A stretch of 31,018 bases of DNA, taken from contig DFGB01000067.1 of the NCBI GenBank assembly GCA_002371135.1, positions 34,477 through 65,494 of the forward strand, read 5' to 3'. This DNA comes from Verrucomicrobia bacterium UBA3761 (GTDB taxonomy: Bacteria; Verrucomicrobiota; Kiritimatiellia; RFP12; UBA1067). The notes below the pieces were generated by a model that ran no database searches, had not been told where the DNA came from, and saw nothing but the letters and a program-made list of their open reading frames with translations. Positions 22,654-30,815 of this stretch are shown here, in pieces (position 1 is the first letter of the stretch; each line of letters starts with the position of its first letter). A program made the position numbers and the translations under genes.

Positions 22654-25076
22654 GCGCAAAGACTCAAGATGCCTTGGATACGTTCGAACAGGACGAAAAG
22701 CTTATAGCCGAAGCGGAGAAATTCGGCGTGATTGATTTCATCGTCGCGGGAGTGATCGCGGCGGCGGTGTTCGTGCTGCAGAAGCTGTGGGAGTTCCCCG
22801 GCGTCCCGCCGTCTCTCTGGTACGACGTGGCGGCGGCGAGCGGCGTTCAGCCCGCCGCGTCGACCGTTCCCGGCTACTGGATGCATATCGCCGGCTGGAT
22901 CTACGGCGCGATGGGCATCGAACACGCGAATGCCGTGATGAGGCTCCTCGGCCACGGCGTCCTCGCCGGCGTGACCATTCTCGTGTACGGCTTCCTGCGC
23001 GAAACTCTGACGTTCGTGATGCGCGCGCGGCCGCAGCAATCGAGGCGCCGCAAACTCGTCATGCGCATCGCGGCGACGATCGGCGCGATTTCCTTCGCCG
23101 CCTTCGACCCCGTCTGGAGCGCGGGCCAGTTCTTCTGCGAGACTTTGGTCGAGCTCGTCCTCACAGTCGGCGCGATCGTCTTCTTCTTCGCATTCCTCCG
23201 CAAAGGCACGCTGAAGTATTCCTACATCTGCGCAATCCTCCTCGGTCTGCTCATCGCCGAGTCTCCCGCAGGCATCGCGCTCCTCGTCACGTTCCTCGGC
23301 CTCAACTACCTCGTCATCAACCTCCTCCCGAATCTCGAGTCGCCGTTCTACAAGCCCGCGCTCATCGAAGTCGGCAAGTGGCACATGACGTTCTTCCTGC
23401 TGGCGGCTATAATCGCCGGCATCGCGTTCAATTGCGTCGGATTCATCGGCCATGACGGACTTGTCCCAAGCGACGGGACGGTCGGCTCCGTGCCGCTCAA
23501 GTATCTGGTCGACTACTGGAGGCGCCTTGCGTCCGCCGCCAGCGTCGCGGGTTGGATTCTCCTCCTCGGCTTCGCGTTTGGGCCGTTCGTCGTTTCGATC
23601 GTGCGCTTTTCGTCGGCCGCCGACGAAGAAAACTTCCTGCCGTATTCGACGGGGATCGTGTTCCTCTTTTGCGGCGCCGTGGCGTTCTCGCAGTGCGCGT
23701 CGCTCCCCGCGCTCTGGTTCTGGACGTACGTCGAAGTCCACTCCACGTATCTTCTCTCGCTGTGCGCGTTGATGTGCGTTTTGACGATTGCTTCGTCGCT
23801 CACGATCCTCGGCGTCGACTCGCTCTGCCGCGACCACGGGCGGCTCGCGCGCAGGATCTACGGCGAAGGCGAACATGAAGGCGAGCCGGACGAGGAGCGC
23901 GTGATGCGCCCGGGGCTCACCGAGACTCTGCGCAAGCTCGGCATCTTCATCGTCCCCGCGCTTCTCATCGCGGCCGTGGTGCCGGGCCGCACAAAGACCG
24001 CGACGCGCTGGATGCTCGCGTTCATCGCAGATACCGTCCGCGCTACGGTCGCCGAGGCCGCGGACGCCGAATACATCTTCACAGACGGCAACATCGACCC
24101 CGCGCTCGAAATCGAATCCGCTGCGCGCGGCGGCAGCCTCAAATGCATTTCGCTCCTCTCCGGCGGCCCGAACTCCGTCTGGCTCCGCACGCGCGGCATG
24201 GACAACTCCGAGGATAAATTCTCGTTCGAGTACGACGGCGCGATGGGTCTCAGGAGCTGGATACGCGACAAGCCGGAAAGTCTCAAGAAGTGCGCCGTCC
24301 AAGTCGGCTTCGATCTCTGGAAACGCGACGGCAAGCGCATTCCGTCCGTCGGCGGTCTCGTTTCGCTTCCCGCGAGCGGCGACGCCGCCGCCCGCGCCAA
24401 GGCTGCGGAAATCGCGCGCAAGCTCTGCGAGCGCTACATCTGGATCTACGATTCCGGCATCGGCGACTGCACCGACAAGGCGACGAAGGACGCGTTCTTC
24501 AACGTCGCCTGGCGTCTCGGGCGCATGTGCCTCTACCGCTCCGAGGGCGACGACCTCGCCGGCGACGCCCAGGGCGCCATCGCCAATCTCGAAATGCGCA
24601 AGAACCTCGAAAACCGCAATGACGCCTACCAGGACATGCTCCGCATGGTCCAGCGCCGCAGCGAACAGATGCAGCGCCGCCTCACGCCGCGTGAAGGCCT
24701 CCAGCTCGCCCTTGCCCGCGCCGATTTCGAGATGGGCAAAATCTACGCAGAGACCGTCCTCGGCGCCGACCTCGAAAACCCAGACGCCAACTTCGCTCTG
24801 GCGATGTATTACGTCCGCCAGAAGCAGTTCACCATTGCCGAGGAATACCTCAAGCGCTGCCTCATCCGCCGCCCCGACCAGCCTGCGTTCTACAACGACC
24901 TCGCCATGGTCCAGCTCAGCCTCGGCAAGCTCGACGCCGCTGAAATCAACGTCGACAAGGCCCTCAAGCTCATCCCCGACTCCGCCGCCGTGCTGAACAC
25001 CAAGAAGTCGATCCTCCAGGCCAAGGAAGCGAAGAAGAACGCGGAGGGAAAGCCTGCGTCCGCGCAAAAACAATGA
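22635..25076 (+). CDS. Large polytopic membrane protein with C-terminal TPR repeats
   Basis: 813 residues from ATG 22635; ATG 22650, coupled to the upstream mini-ORF, is an equally likely start. An acidic N-terminus is followed by about ten membrane helices over residues 35-460 (first at about 36-54). A loop after helix 1 (FPGVPPSLWYDVAAASG, then PGYWMHIAGWIYGA) recalls the first periplasmic loop of GT-C-like DUF2723 proteins; this is a weak resemblance. A soluble region (about 460-680) follows, then TPR-like helices (about 690-795; ANFALAMYYVRQKQFTIAEEYL, PAFYNDLAMVQLSLGKLDAAE) and a Lys/Ala-rich tail. It may assemble or modify envelope components. The 3' end overlaps the next gene by ATGA. 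Confidence 0.82.
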   Translation: MENEDMSAKTQDALDTFEQDEKLIAEAEKFGVIDFIVAGVIAAAVFVLQKLWEFPGVPPSLWYDVAAASGVQPAASTVPGYWMHIAGWIYGAMGIEHANAVMRLLGHGVLAGVTILVYGFLRETLTFVMRARPQQSRRRKLVMRIAATIGAISFAAFDPVWSAGQFFCETLVELVLTVGAIVFFFAFLRKGTLKYSYICAILLGLLIAESPAGIALLVTFLGLNYLVINLLPNLESPFYKPALIEVGKWHMTFFLLAAIIAGIAFNCVGFIGHDGLVPSDGTVGSVPLKYLVDYWRRLASAASVAGWILLLGFAFGPFVVSIVRFSSAADEENFLPYSTGIVFLFCGAVAFSQCASLPALWFWTYVEVHSTYLLSLCALMCVLTIASSLTILGVDSLCRDHGRLARRIYGEGEHEGEPDEERVMRPGLTETLRKLGIFIVPALLIAAVVPGRTKTATRWMLAFIADTVRATVAEAADAEYIFTDGNIDPALEIESAARGGSLKCISLLSGGPNSVWLRTRGMDNSEDKFSFEYDGAMGLRSWIRDKPESLKKCAVQVGFDLWKRDGKRIPSVGGLVSLPASGDAAARAKAAEIARKLCERYIWIYDSGIGDCTDKATKDAFFNVAWRLGRMCLYRSEGDDLAGDAQGAIANLEMRKNLENRNDAYQDMLRMVQRRSEQMQRRLTPREGLQLALARADFEMGKIYAETVLGADLENPDANFALAMYYVRQKQFTIAEEYLKRCLIRRPDQPAFYNDLAMVQLSLGKLDAAEINVDKALKLIPDSAAVLNTKKSILQAKEAKKNAEGKPASAQKQ

Positions 25077-26641
25077 GAAAGAGAAACGATATATCTTCGA
25101 AAGACGACGCCCCGCGTTTCGCGCAGCCTGCAAAGGACCCGCGCGACGACGTGCGCGAGGTGATGAAGTTCTACCACCTCGCCAAGTCCTTCCCCGCCGC
25201 CGTGCTCGATGAGGCCGCGCATTGCGAGGCTCTCCTCGAAGACGCCGGCGAGCGGCTCGATCTGCGCAAGAAATTCGTCTTCACCTGCGACCCGCAGTCG
25301 GCCCGCGACTACGACGATGCGATTTCGATCTGGAAGGATCGCCTCGGCCGCCGCGTCCTCGGTGTGCACATAGCCGATGTTTCCCATTTCGTCCGCCCTG
25401 GTTCCGCGCTCGACAAGGAGGCGTTCAAGCGCTCGACGAGCGTGTATCTTGCCGATCGCGTCGTGCCAATGCTCCCGGAGGCGCTCTCGAACGGCCTCTG
25501 CTCGCTCGCGCCCGACGAGGATCGCCTCGCTTTTTCCGTGTTCCTGACGTTCAACCGCGCGGGCGAGGTGGTCAAGCGCTCGTTCGCAAAGTCCATCATC
25601 CGCTCCAGGGCGCGTTTTTCGTACGAGCAGGTGATGGCGATAATCAACGGCGGCAAGGCGAGCGTGCTCAAAATTCCAGGCGCGAGAAGCGCGCTGAAGA
25701 CGATTCTCGAAGTCAACAAACTCGCTCGCCAGTTGCGCGAGGCGCGTTTTGCAAAGGGCGCGCTCGACCTTGAAATCCCCGCTGTCGAAGTGATCCTCGA
25801 CGGCGCCGGCGAGATGTCCGGCATCGTCAGCCGCGAATACGACGAGAGCCACCAGATGATCGAGGAATGCATGGTCGCCGCGAACGAAGCGGTCGCAACC
25901 GAACTCAAGGCGGCCGGCGGCATCGCCATCCTCTCGCGTTTCCACGACAAGCCCGACGAAGAGAAAATCCAGCTCCTGCGCGAAGAATTGGGCTCCATGG
26001 GCGTCAAGGCCGGCAATCTCGCGCACCCCAAGGTCTTTGCACAGTTCCTCCAGTCGATCAAAAAGCATCCGCTCTATTCGACCATCGCCGTGATGGTGCT
26101 CCGGTCCATGAAGCGTGCCGTATACGATGCCAAGGCGACCGGCCACTGGGGGCTTGCGAAGAACTACTACGCGCATTTCACCTCGCCCATCAGGCGCTAC
26201 CCCGATTTGCTCGTCCACCGCCAGCTCTCTGCGTATCTCGTCGACAAAAAATCCGCCCGCATCCCTCCCCGGCTCCTTGAGAAATACGCAGAGCACACGA
26301 CCGAGATGGAGAACATCGCGACCGAGGCCGAGCGCTCGATTCTGGAAATCAAGAAGTACCGGCTTCTCGCAGGCGAACTTGCAGCGCGGATGAATATCGA
26401 GTACGAAGCGGTGATCGTCAAGTGCGCGCCGTACGGCTGCTTTGTCGAAGTGCCGTCGATCGCCGTGACCGGGCTCGTCCATGTGAGCAGGCTCTCGCGC
26501 AAGTTCGTGAAGTTCAATGAACACGACCACACGCTCAGCGCCCCGGGCGGCGGTTCGTGGAGGATTGGCGACAAGCTCCGCGTCACCGTCGAGCGCGTCG
26601 ATTTCGAAGAGCGCAAAATAGATTTCGTCCCAGTGCGATAG
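25073..26641 (+). CDS. RNase II/R-family 3'-5' exoribonuclease, short form
   Basis: 522 residues, coupled to the preceding gene by ATGA. The RNB domain has the catalytic Asp cluster: D73, D79, D81 and D82 in TCDPQSARDYDDAIS, with the spacing of RNase II D201/D207/D209/D210. It continues with VLGVHIADVSHFVRPGS, STSVYLADRVVPMLPEALSN, EECMVAANE, and the HFTSPIRRYPDLLVHR signature. A C-terminal S1 domain (about 440-522) includes YGCFVEV and GLVHVS. The N-terminal helix-turn-helix and cold-shock OB domains of RNase R/RNase II (about 200 residues) are absent; only about 55 residues precede the RNB core. It processively degrades RNA. Activity seems intact; handling of structured RNA may differ from full-length RNase R. 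Confidence 0.93.
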   Translation: MRKRNDISSKDDAPRFAQPAKDPRDDVREVMKFYHLAKSFPAAVLDEAAHCEALLEDAGERLDLRKKFVFTCDPQSARDYDDAISIWKDRLGRRVLGVHIADVSHFVRPGSALDKEAFKRSTSVYLADRVVPMLPEALSNGLCSLAPDEDRLAFSVFLTFNRAGEVVKRSFAKSIIRSRARFSYEQVMAIINGGKASVLKIPGARSALKTILEVNKLARQLREARFAKGALDLEIPAVEVILDGAGEMSGIVSREYDESHQMIEECMVAANEAVATELKAAGGIAILSRFHDKPDEEKIQLLREELGSMGVKAGNLAHPKVFAQFLQSIKKHPLYSTIAVMVLRSMKRAVYDAKATGHWGLAKNYYAHFTSPIRRYPDLLVHRQLSAYLVDKKSARIPPRLLEKYAEHTTEMENIATEAERSILEIKKYRLLAGELAARMNIEYEAVIVKCAPYGCFVEVPSIAVTGLVHVSRLSRKFVKFNEHDHTLSAPGGGSWRIGDKLRVTVERVDFEERKIDFVPVR

Positions 26642-26648
26642 GAATTTT

Positions 26649-26739
26649 CCGATTTTTCGATTTGCGCTCAAGCCTTTCAACTTTTTCTCTGTGCCTCTGT
26701 GTTAAAAATGAAAGGCTTGAGCGCAAATCGAAAAATCGG
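26649..26739. repeat. 30-bp perfect inverted repeat with CACAGAG-type core in the loop
   Basis: Arms 26649-26678 and 26710-26739 are exact reverse complements (30 bp), each made of an AT-rich arm (CCGATTTTTCGATTTGCG), CTCAAGC and one octamer-like CTTTC. The 31-nt loop carries the core in reverse, CTCTGTGCCTCTGTGTT, complementary to 16185-16201. The element fills the spacer between the RNase gene and the kinase gene and could end transcription in both directions or be a mobile palindrome. Confidence 0.9.
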
Positions 26740-26770
26740 ATAAATCGAAAAATAACCCAAGGAGAAAAAG

Positions 26771-27883
26771 ATGGAACTGTCCGTTCTCATAAACAAGTTC
26801 AACGTCAAAGGACGTCTCGTCGCCCTTTCGCCGTTCGGCAACGGCAACATCAACGATACCTTCCTTGCCATTTACCGCAACACGTTCACCGAGACGCAGG
26901 TAATTCTCCAGCGTGTCAACAGGAACGTGTTCCCGCAGCCGGAGGCGATCATGGCGAATATGCACGAAGTGACGCGCCACTGCCACGAGCGCCTCGAGGC
27001 CGATGCGATCGCGGGCGTCGACGATCGCGTGTGGCAGATGCCGCGCATCGTGAAGACGAAGGATGGCGCGGACTACGTCACCGACGAGAAGGGCGAAGTG
27101 TGGCGCGTCATCACCCGCATCATGTCGGCCCATGCGTTCGATATCGCGCAAGGTCCCGAGCACGCGCTTGAATGCGGCGCCGCGCTCGGCCACTTCCACT
27201 ATCTCATAAGCGACATGGATCCGGGTATCCTCACCGACCCGCTCCCCGGCTTCCACATCACGAGCGGCTACCTCGCCAAATACGACGAAACTCTTTCCAA
27301 GCCCGAGGCCAAGGAACTGCTTTCCTCGTCGATGGAGGCCAAGCGCATGGCGAAGTTCATCGAAGAGCGCCGCGAACTCGCCATTTGTCTTGAAAAGGCC
27401 GAAGCCGCCGGCGAGCTCAAGAAACGCATGTTCCACGGCGACCCGAAGGTGAACAACATCATGATCGACGACGTCACCGGCAAGGGCACCGCGATGATCG
27501 ACCTCGACACCGTTTCGCCGGGCCTCATACATCTCGACTTCGGCGATGCGTTGCGCTCCATCTGCAACCCCGCCGGCGAAGAGGAGACGAACCTCGCCAA
27601 GGTCGTCTTCGACGAAGACCTCGCCACCGCTTTCTGCAAGGGCTACATGCGCGAGGCGGGGTCGTTCATGACCGATGCCGACCGCGCGTATCTCTACGAT
27701 TCGATCCGCCTCCTGCCGTTCGAGCTCGGCCTCAGGTTCTTCCAGGACTACCTCGCCGGGAACACGTATTTCAAAACCACCCACCCCGAGCAGAACCTCA
27801 ACCGCGCCCGCGTCCAGTTCCGCCTCTGCGAATCCGTCGAGGCCCGCGAACGCTCGATCCGCAACGTGCTAAAATCGCTGTAG
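26771..27883 (+). CDS. N-acetylhexosamine 1-kinase-like sugar kinase (APH fold)
   Basis: 370 residues; ATG 26771 has AAGGAG at 26759-26764, 6 nt upstream. Aminoglycoside-phosphotransferase fold: N-terminal NGNINDTF nucleotide loop; catalytic loop HGDPKVNNIMID with H222, D224 and N229; metal site MIDLDTV with D244 and D246 followed by GLIHLDFGDALR. This arrangement and the length match NahK-like anomeric kinases, which make N-acetylhexosamine 1-phosphate in the cytoplasm. Related proteins annotated as aminoglycoside phosphotransferases or mucin-desulfating enzymes share the signature; resistance is unlikely. queE begins 3 nt downstream. Confidence 0.82.
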   Translation: MELSVLINKFNVKGRLVALSPFGNGNINDTFLAIYRNTFTETQVILQRVNRNVFPQPEAIMANMHEVTRHCHERLEADAIAGVDDRVWQMPRIVKTKDGADYVTDEKGEVWRVITRIMSAHAFDIAQGPEHALECGAALGHFHYLISDMDPGILTDPLPGFHITSGYLAKYDETLSKPEAKELLSSSMEAKRMAKFIEERRELAICLEKAEAAGELKKRMFHGDPKVNNIMIDDVTGKGTAMIDLDTVSPGLIHLDFGDALRSICNPAGEEETNLAKVVFDEDLATAFCKGYMREAGSFMTDADRAYLYDSIRLLPFELGLRFFQDYLAGNTYFKTTHPEQNLNRARVQFRLCESVEARERSIRNVLKSL

Positions 27884-27886
27884 CGA

Positions 27887-28483
27887 ATGAAGTACCCGCT
27901 TGTCGAGATTTTCTCCAGCCTGCAAGGCGAGGGAAGGAATGCGGGGCGGCCGTGCGTGTTCGTCCGCTTCGCATGGTGCAATCTCGCCTGCGCGTGGTGC
28001 GATACGGATGTCGCCGAACGCTTCAGTCTCGATCTTGACGCGCTTGTCGCCGAGCTTGAAACGCACAAGGAGCGTAGCGTGGTGCTGACTGGCGGCGAGC
28101 CGACGCTTGTCGCCGGTATGCCGGAGCTTGTCGCGCGGCTCAAGGAGCACGGCTGGTGGATCGCCGTGGAGACGAACGCCACGCGTTCGCGAGAGGATGC
28201 GCCGTGGCTCGATTTCGTCGACTACGTCGCCTGCTCGCCCAAGGCCGAGGCGCCTGCCGAGGTGCGGCTCGAGAGTGCGGACGAAGTGCGCGTCGTCGCT
28301 TCGAGCGAAGACGTCGTCGACTTCTGTCGCAGCATTCATTCGCGCATCGCCGCGCGCGATTACTACGTCAGCGTCTGCGACAGGGACGGGGAGATGGATT
28401 TCGCGACCGCCAAATCCGTCCTCTCCCGCCTCCCCGGCTGGTCGCTCAACGTCCAGTTGCACAAGTTGATCGGCATACGGTAG
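27887..28483 (+). CDS. queE: 7-carboxy-7-deazaguanine synthase
   Basis: 198 residues. Radical SAM enzyme of the preQ0/queuosine pathway that converts 6-carboxytetrahydropterin to 7-carboxy-7-deazaguanine. Seen: SLQGEGRNAGRPCVFVRF at 11-28, the radical SAM cysteines C31-x3-C35-x2-C38 (CNLACAWCD), LTGGEPT, VETNAT, and the C-terminal NVQLHKLIGIR. It is at the short end of the family, like many QueE. No Shine-Dalgarno; the 3-nt gap suggests re-initiation after the kinase stop. queC, queD and queF are not in the window; folE at 17115 supplies the shared precursor. Confidence 0.95.
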   Translation: MKYPLVEIFSSLQGEGRNAGRPCVFVRFAWCNLACAWCDTDVAERFSLDLDALVAELETHKERSVVLTGGEPTLVAGMPELVARLKEHGWWIAVETNATRSREDAPWLDFVDYVACSPKAEAPAEVRLESADEVRVVASSEDVVDFCRSIHSRIAARDYYVSVCDRDGEMDFATAKSVLSRLPGWSLNVQLHKLIGIR

Positions 28484-28529
28484 CCGAAAATTACCCGTTA
28501 GGGTGATGCGGTCCTCGGCGGCCATATGA

Positions 28530-28540
28530 TATAATATAAT
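28530..28540 (+). promoter_or_regulatory. Double overlapping -10 box of the isomerase gene
   Basis: TATAATATAAT gives two overlapping -10 hexamers (28530-28535 and 28535-28540), the first with the TGA extension (ATATGATATAAT). No convincing -35 lies 17-18 nt upstream. The ATG at 28575 is 34 nt later, with GAAGGAGA at 28557-28564. Confidence 0.75.
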
Positions 28541-28574
28541 AAACTTCAAAATCAGAAGAAGGAGAAATCAACTC

Positions 28575-30062
28575 ATGATGAACCAGCCGGAAGTGAAACT
28601 GGCGGTTGTCGGCGTCAGCCGCGACTGCTTCCCCGCCTCGCTCACCAAGAAGCGCGTCGCAGCGCTCATGGCAGAGCTCAAGAAGGCGAAGGTGAAAAAC
28701 GTCGTCGACTGCCCTGTGACGATCGAGAACGAGAAGGACGCGCTTGCCGCGCTCGAGTGGGCGAAGACGGAAGGCGTGAACGCGTGCTGCATGTTCCTCG
28801 GCAACTTCGGCCCTGAAGGCCCCACGACGTATTTCGTGCAGGAGTTCGCGGGCCCGGCGATGGTGCTCGCCGCGCGCGAAGAGAACAAGGCCGTCCTCGC
28901 CTCCGACCGCGGCGACGCGCTTTGCGGCGTGCTCAACTTCTCCTACAACGTCGGCCTTCGCCGTCTCAAGGTCTACATCCCGGAATACCCGAATGTCACG
29001 CCCAAGGAAGGCGTGGCCGAAATCAAGGATTTCATCAAGATCGCCCGCACGGTCATCGGCATCAAGAACCTCAAGGTGTTCGGTTTCGGACCGCGCCCGT
29101 ATGACTTCCTCGCCTGCAACGCGCCCATCCAGCCGCTTTTCGACCTCGGTGTCAACGTGCAGGAGAACTCCGAGCTCGACCTCTTCGAGCACTTCCACAA
29201 GATGGCCTCGCGCAAGGCCGAGATCGATGCGATCGTCGCCGACATGAAGAAGGAACTCGGCAAGGGCTGCCCATACCCGGACCTCCTTCCCCAGCTCGCG
29301 CAGTTCGAGCTCGCGCTTGTCGATTGGTACGAGAATCAGCGCGGCGCGGCGAAGTACGCCGTCTTCGCCAACAAGTGCTGGCCGGCGTTCCAGACCTCGT
29401 TCCACTTCGTCCCCTGCTACGTCAACTCCCGCCTCACCGGCCGCGGCATCCCCGTCGCCTGCGAAGTCGACCTCTACGGCGCCGTCTCAGAGTATATGCT
29501 CGAGTGCGCGACCGAAAAGCCCGCGACCCTCCTCGACATCAATAATTCCGTCCCTGACGACATCCTCCCCAAAGGCCTCAAGCTCGCCGGCGCGGCGAAG
29601 CGCGACCTCTACATGGGCTTCCACTGCGGCAACACCTGCTCCAAGTGCCTCAAGAATTGCGGCATGAAGTACCAGCTCATCATGAACCGCGGCCTCGAGG
29701 GCGGCGGCAAACCGGTCATCTCCCGCGGCACCATGGAAGGGCAGATCGTCCCGTCGGAAACGACGATGTTCCGTCTGCAGTCCAATTCGGACAGCCGCCT
29801 CGTCTCCTACATCGCCCACGGCGAGTTCCTCGACGTCAACCCGCACTCGTTCGGCTCCATCGGCGTCGCGGCGATCCCCGGCTTCGCGCGCTTCTACCGC
29901 CACGTGCTCGTCGCCAAGCGCTTCCCGCACCACGGCGCGTTCGGTTTCGAGAAGGTTGGCAAGGTGATGTTCGAGGCGCTCAAGCTCCTCGGCGTCGAGG
30001 ATATCAACACCCCGCTCCCCGACGGACAGCTCTACCCCGGCGAAAATCCGTTCGCCGTCTGA
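28575..30062 (+). CDS. L-fucose/L-arabinose isomerase-family protein
   Basis: 495 residues from ATG 28575; the adjacent ATG at 28578 is also possible. The FucI/AraA fold (COG2407 type) catalyses aldose-ketose isomerisation with Mn2+ in the cytoplasm. Seen: NKCWPAFQTSFHFVPC near 271-286, CEVDLYGAVSEYML near 296-309 (metal-binding Asp in VDLYG), a Cys-rich HCGNTCSKCLKNCGMKY segment near 355-371, and PHHGAFGFEKVGK near 455-467 (a candidate metal-binding His). The N-terminal part is Rossmann-like (KLAVVGVSRDCF). The exact sugar cannot be read; fucose, arabinose or a related deoxy sugar is plausible. The clustered Cys at 356-368 are unusual for FucI and may bind metal. A downstream membrane protein starts 1 nt after its stop. 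Confidence 0.85.
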   Translation: MMNQPEVKLAVVGVSRDCFPASLTKKRVAALMAELKKAKVKNVVDCPVTIENEKDALAALEWAKTEGVNACCMFLGNFGPEGPTTYFVQEFAGPAMVLAAREENKAVLASDRGDALCGVLNFSYNVGLRRLKVYIPEYPNVTPKEGVAEIKDFIKIARTVIGIKNLKVFGFGPRPYDFLACNAPIQPLFDLGVNVQENSELDLFEHFHKMASRKAEIDAIVADMKKELGKGCPYPDLLPQLAQFELALVDWYENQRGAAKYAVFANKCWPAFQTSFHFVPCYVNSRLTGRGIPVACEVDLYGAVSEYMLECATEKPATLLDINNSVPDDILPKGLKLAGAAKRDLYMGFHCGNTCSKCLKNCGMKYQLIMNRGLEGGGKPVISRGTMEGQIVPSETTMFRLQSNSDSRLVSYIAHGEFLDVNPHSFGSIGVAAIPGFARFYRHVLVAKRFPHHGAFGFEKVGKVMFEALKLLGVEDINTPLPDGQLYPGENPFAV

Positions 30063-30063
30063 T

Positions 30064-30759
30064 ATGAACCTGGCTTGGTACGACACGCTCAGCGAGTTGT
30101 TCGGGCAAGACCCGTTCTTCACGCTGCTGGAATGGGCCGGCACTTTCGCCGGCGCCATTTCAGGCGTGCGCCTTGCCAGCGTCAAGCGCTTCGATTGGTT
30201 CGGGGCGTATGTAATCGGGCTCGTGACGGCGTTGGGTGGCGGAACGCTCCGCGATATAATGTTGAACATCGAGCCTTTCTGGATGGCCAACCCGAGCTAC
30301 GTCGTCACTGCGTTCGTCGCTCTCATCTGCATTTCCGTGTTCGGCCGCCGTTTCATAGACGGCCAGGTTACGTGGTATCTCTGGGACACGCTTTCCATTT
30401 CCTTCTTCATGGTCATAGGCCTTGAGAAGACCCTCGCCACTTCGCACACGTGGTGGTGCGCCATATTCATGGGCGTGATAACCTCCGTCTTCGGCGGCGT
30501 CATGCGCGACGTCCTCATCAACGAAGTCCCCCTCATCTTCCGCAAAGAGATCTACGCCCTCGCCTGCGCCGCAGGCGGCGTGATATATCTCCTTTTAAAC
30601 AACGCCGAGGTCGATTCCCGCGTTTCGGCGACCGCGTGCGTCCTTTCGATTTTCATCATCCGGGCCGTGGCCATACGCTACAAACTCGGCGTCCCGGTCC
30701 TTTCAGGCCGCAACCACTTCGCCCACAGGCAGAAGAAGGTTGAAAAGGTGAAAGGTTGA
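30064..30759 (+). CDS. Trimeric intracellular cation channel-family protein (UPF0126/YicG-like)
   Basis: 231 residues, two copies of a three-helix bundle plus a seventh helix. The duplicated glycine-rich loops GGGTLRDIML near 58-67 and GGVMRDVLIN near 144-153 are the family hallmark. Bacterial members are homologues of TRIC channels, with K+/monovalent cation or glycine-related transport suggested. No Shine-Dalgarno; the start is 1 nt after the isomerase stop, so re-initiation is likely. The C-terminal KKVEKVKG is written in a reverse-orientation octamer repeat (30735-30766), so the tail is probably repeat-derived. Confidence 0.93.
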   Translation: MNLAWYDTLSELFGQDPFFTLLEWAGTFAGAISGVRLASVKRFDWFGAYVIGLVTALGGGTLRDIMLNIEPFWMANPSYVVTAFVALICISVFGRRFIDGQVTWYLWDTLSISFFMVIGLEKTLATSHTWWCAIFMGVITSVFGGVMRDVLINEVPLIFRKEIYALACAAGGVIYLLLNNAEVDSRVSATACVLSIFIIRAVAIRYKLGVPVLSGRNHFAHRQKKVEKVKG

Positions 30760-30766
30760 GAGTTTG
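30735..30766 (-). repeat. Octamer array (reverse orientation) overlapping a gene end
   Basis: Four 8-nt units GAAGGTTG, AAAAGGTG, AAAGGTTG, AGAGTTTG, the reverse complement of the AACYTTTC octamer at 5085 and 16221. The stop codon of the UPF0126 gene lies in the third unit. Confidence 0.78.
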
Positions 30767-30782
30767 AAGCATTGCGCCAAGC

Positions 30783-30815
30783 AAGGCCCTCGTCTGCGCC
30801 AGACGAGGGCCTTTT
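30783..30815 (+). terminator. Rho-independent terminator of the isomerase operon
   Basis: A perfect 14-bp stem AAGGCCCTCGTCTG/CAGACGAGGGCCTT with loop CGC, followed by four T in total. It lies 23 nt after the last gene. Confidence 0.9.

Noticed and set aside
22125..25133. About 1000-codon minus-strand open frame opposite the membrane-TPR gene
   Set aside because: The product is a charged Glu/Arg/Ala-rich shadow; the + strand frame has membrane helices, TPRs and coupling to the next gene.
26771..27883. Aminoglycoside resistance gene
   Set aside because: It has the APH fold, but the sequence around the catalytic and metal loops and the context fit NahK-like sugar kinases.
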